From CAZSHG01 sp964459995 (GTDB lineage: Bacteria; UBP14; UBA6098): 64,000 nucleotides of DNA. Numbering within the stretch: position 1 is the stretch's first letter; the number at the start of each line of letters is the position of its first letter. The notes under the pieces were generated by a model that was not told where the DNA came from, searched no databases, and worked only from the letters and a program-made list of their open reading frames with translations. Positions 59,915 through 64,000 of the stretch are shown piece after piece. A program made the position numbers and the translations under genes. The DNA lies in contig CAYWOR010000003.1 in the NCBI GenBank assembly GCA_964459995.1, forward strand, positions 154,734-218,733, given 5' to 3'.

Positions 59915-60961
59915 ATGCTTTGGGCTATCATTGGCTTGCCATCGAGCGGGCGTTCGACTTTGTTCAAATTACTTACCAACAAGGGATCCAGCGGAAGATC
60001 GGGCAAAGGTCTGGATTTGGCGGTTGTGAAAGTGCCCGACCCCCGTCTTCAGGAGCTTTGCGAGGTTTTTCATCCGGATAAAATTACCCCCGCTGAAATT
60101 GAATTCGCAGACACTGTGGGACAAATTGGCAAAGGCGGCGCCGCTTTTTCAGAACTCCAGCGTGCCGACTGCCTCGCATATTGTATCCGCGCTTTCGATG
60201 GCGGTTATGGGAATCCGCGTCCCATCGAAGATCTCGCCACGTTAAAAAACGAGTTCGCCCTTTTCGATCTTGGAATTATTGAGAGAAAGGTCGAGAACAT
60301 CGAAAAAGAGCTTCGAACCTGCCCAAATTCGGAGAAAAGGCAGATAGAAAAACGTCTCGAATGGATGAAAGAGAAGAAAGACCATATCGAAGCCGGCGGA
60401 TCGATTCGTGATATGGGTCTCGACGACGAGCAGATGGAGCTTTTATCCAATTTCGCGCTGTTAACTGCAAAACCTGCCGTAGTTGTGCTAAATTGCGATG
60501 AGGAGCATTTCTGCATGCGCGAGAAACTCGTCGCCGAGGCAGAGAAGATAATCCCCGAGGCAAAAATCCTTCCGCTCATGGTGCAGATGGAAATTGAACT
60601 CGAGGAACTCGGCGAGGGGGAAGCGTGCATATTCCGCGAAGAATACGGACTATGCGAAACTGCTGTGGATGCATTCGTTCATTCCGCCTACGAGGCAATG
60701 GAAGTAAAAACATTCTTCACCGGCGGCGATAATGAGGTGCGCGCATGGACAGTTTCTCGTAAAGCCAAAGCTGTGGATTGCGCGGGGAAAATTCATACAG
60801 ATATGGCACGAGGGTTTATACGCGCCGAGGTTATTGGCTATTATGAACTTCTTGAAATCGGAAATTGGAACAAGGCAAAAAGCCTCGGGAAAATCCGCCA
60901 AGAAGGCAAAGACTATTATGTTTTGGACGGTGATGTAATCATAATGAAATTCGCAGTTTGA
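59915..60961 (+). CDS. Divergent YchF/OLA1-like P-loop protein
   Basis: 348 residues. Overall layout matches YchF: P-loop at residues 7-15, a DTVGQ-like G3 region (EFADTVGQIGKGG), a coiled-coil insertion (about 115-160), VLNCDEEHF in place of the NVxE/NKxD base motif, and a C-terminal TGS-like domain (TFFTGGDNEVRAWTVSRKAKAVDCAGKIHTDMARGFIRAEV, shown here only as FFTGGDNEVRAW and AGKIHTDMARGFIRAEV). The Walker A reads GLPSSGRST, with Arg replacing the near-invariant Lys. It is probably a paralogue with altered nucleotide use. AGGAG is before the ATG. It overlaps the DUF401 gene by one base. Confidence 0.8.
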   Translation: MLWAIIGLPSSGRSTLFKLLTNKGSSGRSGKGLDLAVVKVPDPRLQELCEVFHPDKITPAEIEFADTVGQIGKGGAAFSELQRADCLAYCIRAFDGGYGNPRPIEDLATLKNEFALFDLGIIERKVENIEKELRTCPNSEKRQIEKRLEWMKEKKDHIEAGGSIRDMGLDDEQMELLSNFALLTAKPAVVVLNCDEEHFCMREKLVAEAEKIIPEAKILPLMVQMEIELEELGEGEACIFREEYGLCETAVDAFVHSAYEAMEVKTFFTGGDNEVRAWTVSRKAKAVDCAGKIHTDMARGFIRAEVIGYYELLEIGNWNKAKSLGKIRQEGKDYYVLDGDVIIMKFAV

Positions 60962-62172
60962 TGGCACCATTGCTCATAATAGGAATCGTTACGGTAATCT
61001 TTATCGTAGCTGTGAAACTGGATGCACCTTTGGGTTTGACATTCATCGGTATCGCACTTCTGCTGGGTCTTCTTTCCGGAATGCCTTTTGTCGGTGTTTT
61101 AATGACAATTGGAAAAGAGGTGGTAGCACACGGCACACTTAGGCTTGTGGGAATCGTGTATATTCTAAATTTGATGGGCGTGGTTCTCACTAAGATGGGG
61201 GTTCTAACGCGAACAGTTGAATCGCTGAGTATGCTTATCAAAGACCGGCGGGTAAGCATGGTCGTTCCTGCCGCGCTGATAGGACTTTTGCCGATGCCCG
61301 GCGGCGCAATGCTTTCAGCTCCAATGGTTGAAGAAGGCTCTCGGAAGTTTCAAATCACACCCGAAAGGCTGACATTTCTGAATTATTGGTTCAGGCATCT
61401 TTGGGAGTATGTTTGGCCGCTATATCCGGGAATAATCCTTTCTACAGGCCTTTTGAACCTTCGCGCGGCGGCGCTGATTGCCCCTATGTGGCCTTTGACG
61501 ATAGTATCGGTGCTTACCGGTGGAATAATTGGGTTTCGAGGCCTCGGAAAGGCGTCAAGGGACATCTCGAATAGCGGCTCGAAAATCAAAGCGTTGGGCG
61601 ATTTCTTTCGATTGACATGGTATGTTTGGGTTGTTGTCGTTTTCGTTTTGTTTTTCGGGTTCGATATTTTGCCGATAGTTGCGCTTTGCGGACTTTTGAT
61701 ACTTCTTTTCGCGAAATTCAAGCAAGCTGAAAAGCTGAAGTTTTTAAAAAGTGCTATTTCGTGGAAAGTGTTGACCTTAGTTACCGGAGTTATGGTATTT
61801 AAGGGAACTCTCGAATTGACCGGAATTCTCGAAGAACTCACAACAACGCTTGCCTTTGTTCCAAAAGTATTGCTTCTTTTTATTATACCATTCGCAGTAG
61901 GATTACTTACGGGAGTGAACGCCGCATATGTCGGCCTCGGATTTCCACTTCTTACAGGGTTTTTTATATCGAGCACAGGGAATTTCGATGCCGGAAATTT
62001 TGCCTTTGCATACGCCGCAGGATTCGCTGGTGTGCTTGTTTCACCGGTGCATCTGTGTCTTGCACTTACAAAGGAATATTTTGGCGCGAATTGGGGAGGA
62101 ATATATAAATTTCTCATCCCAGCCGCATCGATTGTGTTCGCTTCCGCTATAATTATCCTGATATTCCTCTAA
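60961..62172 (+). CDS. DUF401 family transporter-like membrane protein
   Basis: 403 residues with about ten membrane helices. IGLLPMPGGAMLSAPMV near residue 105 and NYWFRHLWEYVWPLYPG near 140 are DUF401 signatures, as is a later GLLTGVNAAYVGLGFP motif. The family is related to citrate-like/ion transporters; substrate unknown. ATG 60961 overlaps the previous stop (TGATG). A TTG at 60958 is possible. Confidence 0.88.
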   Translation: MAPLLIIGIVTVIFIVAVKLDAPLGLTFIGIALLLGLLSGMPFVGVLMTIGKEVVAHGTLRLVGIVYILNLMGVVLTKMGVLTRTVESLSMLIKDRRVSMVVPAALIGLLPMPGGAMLSAPMVEEGSRKFQITPERLTFLNYWFRHLWEYVWPLYPGIILSTGLLNLRAAALIAPMWPLTIVSVLTGGIIGFRGLGKASRDISNSGSKIKALGDFFRLTWYVWVVVVFVLFFGFDILPIVALCGLLILLFAKFKQAEKLKFLKSAISWKVLTLVTGVMVFKGTLELTGILEELTTTLAFVPKVLLLFIIPFAVGLLTGVNAAYVGLGFPLLTGFFISSTGNFDAGNFAFAYAAGFAGVLVSPVHLCLALTKEYFGANWGGIYKFLIPAASIVFASAIIILIFL

Positions 62173-62222
62173 CTATATCTAATAATAGGGTTTCCCCATA
62201 ATTAGCATTATCAAGATTTTTC

Positions 62223-62251
62223 TTGACAATTGATTCTTGTTAAGGTTTATT
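62223..62251 (+). promoter_or_regulatory. Possible promoter of the 62299 gene
   Basis: TTGACA at 62223-62228, then TTTATT after 17 bases (62246-62251) or TATTAT after 19. About 45 bases before the ATG. Confidence 0.5.
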
Positions 62252-62298
62252 ATGTATTAAATAATTTATCGCAACAGGCGAAAATTCCGGGAGGCAAT

Positions 62299-64000
62299 AT
62301 GCGAAGTTTCGTGACGTTGATTTGTTTGATTTTTGTCTCGTCCATCCTTGCTCAAGTTCCCCGCACTTTCAATTACCAAGGCAAACTCACCGACCCCGAT
62401 GGCGTAGCAATCATAGGAATTCATTCTGTCGAATGCAAAATTTATAATTCCCCGACTGGCGGCACATTTCTTTGGAGTGAAATTCATCTGTCTGTGGATG
62501 TTTCACATGGTCTTTTCGACATCGTCCTCGGTTCGGTATCTCCTATTGTTTTGCCTTTCGACGAGCAATATTGGATCGAGCTTGTTGTTAATGGTGAAAC
62601 GATGGCCCCAAGACAACCGCTAAGCTCCGTGCCCTCTGCTTTTCGAGCGTTATGGGCGGACAGCACAAATTGGGCTGGAAATGTTCATTGGGATTCTATC
62701 GATGGCATACCGGACAGTATCTATAGCCCCGCGAATTACTGGCGAAGAGACGGCACGGTTCTTCTACCCAGTTTTCCTAACGATAAGATCGAGGTTACTG
62801 TAGATAGAACCGCAAGCTTCGCCATAGCTGGTTCTCTTGCCACCGCAACTGCGGCCACAGGAGATCGAGGCGGTGTGATCGGTGTTTACAAACCTTCCGG
62901 AACAACCGTTGCTTCGGGTTATCTCGGTTACAATGGAACCGGAACCCCTGCTATTGCCGGTGTTTATGGAAAATACTCCGGAAGCACCGGCGAAAGATAT
63001 GGTGTTTACGGCGAGAACACATCCTCAGCGAGTGTAACAAAATATGGTGTTTATGGTAGATCGGGCATAACGGGAGGAAACCGCTACGGTGTAGTTGGTG
63101 ATGCTTCAAATGCCGGTGGTGGAACCTCGCGCATCGGTGTAACTGGTCTAAGTGGTGCAACTTCGATTAGCCCCTCTAATATCGATGCCGCTTTGGCTGG
63201 TTTTGCTGTGGGAGGTGATTACGCAATTTACGGCTATGTTCCGTCGAGCCTGACGCACAATGTTTTCGGTCTTGCAAGCAATGTAGGTGGGACAGAGGCT
63301 TTAAGATTCGCGATTAACACCCGCGGCGACCTTTCCTCTATGGGCGATTATATCTTCGAGCGGGGTGCAAATGACGGCACAATGACATCAGCGGCTCTAA
63401 CTTCCGCAAGAACCTGGACATTTCCAAATGCAAGCGGGACAATCGCTTTGACAAGCGATATTCCTGTATCCGACCATTATCAATATTGGCGTGCAAGCGA
63501 TGGCACAACAAACACAAATATAACTTCAACTTCGACTTTAACATTTGCAAGTTCTGGCGGCGTTACAACAACACTTGCCGGCAACACGCTTACCATCGAC
63601 GCCTCGGCGGCCGGCGATGATTGGGGCACTCAGGTCGTTCAGAGCGACGCCACCCTTTCCGGCGATGGATCTGCCGGAAGCCCTCTGGGAGTGGTTTGGG
63701 GAAGTGTTACTCAGCATACCGATGTAACCAGCGCTGGAAGCGGCGCGATAATCACTTTGGCCGAACGTGCGAATCTTCACGCCCCCGGAAGCGACAATCA
63801 GAACCTTTTCAACAGGGTTTCCGACGGCACGAACACTTACACAGTTGCTTCGCAGACCGATATTCTGAGCTTGACAGCCACCGGCGGCGCGGCAGTATCT
63901 GTTAATCCCGCGACCGGTGTTGTTACCATCGACGCTTCGGCGGCTGGCGATGACTGGGGTAGTCAGGTTGCATCGACATCTGCTCGTCTTACTGGCGACG
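62299..64000 (+). CDS. Secreted repeat/fibre-like protein, 5' part
   Basis: Open for 567 codons to the window end without a stop. GGGAGG precedes the ATG. Signal peptide 1-19 (VSSILAQ). The N-terminal domain FNYQGKLTDPDGVAI ... HGLFDIVLGSV ... EQYWIELVVNG matches the start of the 44184 protein, as does the following WADSTNWAGNVHWDSIDGIP. Residues about 195-270 have YGVYG/GVYGK repeats as in phage-fibre-like proteins. From about 420 a larger repeat appears (TIDASAAGDDWG at residues about 432 and 540). The end of the protein and any sorting domain lie outside the window. Confidence 0.88.
   Translation, partial: MRSFVTLICLIFVSSILAQVPRTFNYQGKLTDPDGVAIIGIHSVECKIYNSPTGGTFLWSEIHLSVDVSHGLFDIVLGSVSPIVLPFDEQYWIELVVNGETMAPRQPLSSVPSAFRALWADSTNWAGNVHWDSIDGIPDSIYSPANYWRRDGTVLLPSFPNDKIEVTVDRTASFAIAGSLATATAATGDRGGVIGVYKPSGTTVASGYLGYNGTGTPAIAGVYGKYSGSTGERYGVYGENTSSASVTKYGVYGRSGITGGNRYGVVGDASNAGGGTSRIGVTGLSGATSISPSNIDAALAGFAVGGDYAIYGYVPSSLTHNVFGLASNVGGTEALRFAINTRGDLSSMGDYIFERGANDGTMTSAALTSARTWTFPNASGTIALTSDIPVSDHYQYWRASDGTTNTNITSTSTLTFASSGGVTTTLAGNTLTIDASAAGDDWGTQVVQSDATLSGDGSAGSPLGVVWGSVTQHTDVTSAGSGAIITLAERANLHAPGSDNQNLFNRVSDGTNTYTVASQTDILSLTATGGAAVSVNPATGVVTIDASAAGDDWGSQVASTSARLTGD

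Overview
The window is a 64 kb piece of a scaffolded assembly (two 100-N gaps) from a Gram-negative bacterium. It encodes an LptF/LptG-type permease, an outer-membrane beta-barrel surface protein, several lipoproteins, meso-DAP-type MurE and a protein with a type IX-like C-terminal sorting domain. That combination, with secreted proteins beginning '...Q-VPR-x-x-NYQGKL', suggests an uncultured lineage of the Fibrobacteres-Chlorobi-Bacteroidetes (FCB) superphylum, such as the WOR-3, Cloacimonadota or TA06-like candidate phyla. This placement is an inference from gene content; no marker-gene search was run.

Layout. 1-12743 (+): a compact division and cell wall (dcw) cluster, murE(partial)-murF-small membrane protein-mraY-murD-ftsW-murG-murC-murB-ftsQ-ftsA-ftsZ, with most genes overlapping by ATGA or TTGA. 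12947-16327: a UPF0316 membrane protein (-) and a TolB-like/beta-barrel surface protein broken by an assembly gap. 16.49-21.66 kb: a variable zone with an array of about 21-bp satellite repeats arranged in 229-bp higher-order units, a mazEF toxin-antitoxin pair, dispersed palindromes, a truncated gingipain-like protease gene whose 3' end runs into the same repeat family, an FG-GAP/T9SS protein and an unrecognised GC-rich gene. 21.97-24.39 kb (+): a ClC antiporter and a DUF2270 protein. 24.45-29.69 kb (-): a translation/secretion operon ffh-rpsP-khpA-trmD-rplS-rnhB-lptF/G-like, with no rimM. 29.96-33.89 kb (+): a TPR lipoprotein with a TonB C-terminal domain (split by an artefactual gap), a DUF3052-like protein and alanine racemase. 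34.09-39.22 kb (+): stress genes hsp20-dnaK, a lipoprotein, a probable structured non-coding RNA, a class-II DnaJ and a secreted protein. 39.26-51.05 kb (-): proS and a DUF389 protein, then a three-gene block of large secreted repeat proteins. 51.39-54.01 kb (+): TPR lipoprotein, MBL hydrolase, YbjN-like protein and SH3 lipoprotein. 54.08-59.78 kb (-): clpC, four tRNAs, a DUF362 ferredoxin-like protein, a rhomboid protease and a DUF494/Smg protein. 59.92-64.00 kb (+): a divergent YchF-like P-loop protein, a DUF401 transporter and the start of another secreted repeat protein.

How it fits together. The left third builds and divides the cell wall. The centre makes ribosome, SRP and LPS-transport components and the Hsp20/DnaK/DnaJ/ClpC protein-quality machinery. 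Much of the rest encodes envelope lipoproteins and large repetitive secreted proteins. Two secreted proteins (at 44.2-46.7 kb and 62.3 kb) share the same N-terminal domain. The most interesting unexplained items are the 21-bp/229-bp repeat array, the structured RNA candidate at 37.13-37.38 kb, and the repeat architectures of the secreted proteins.
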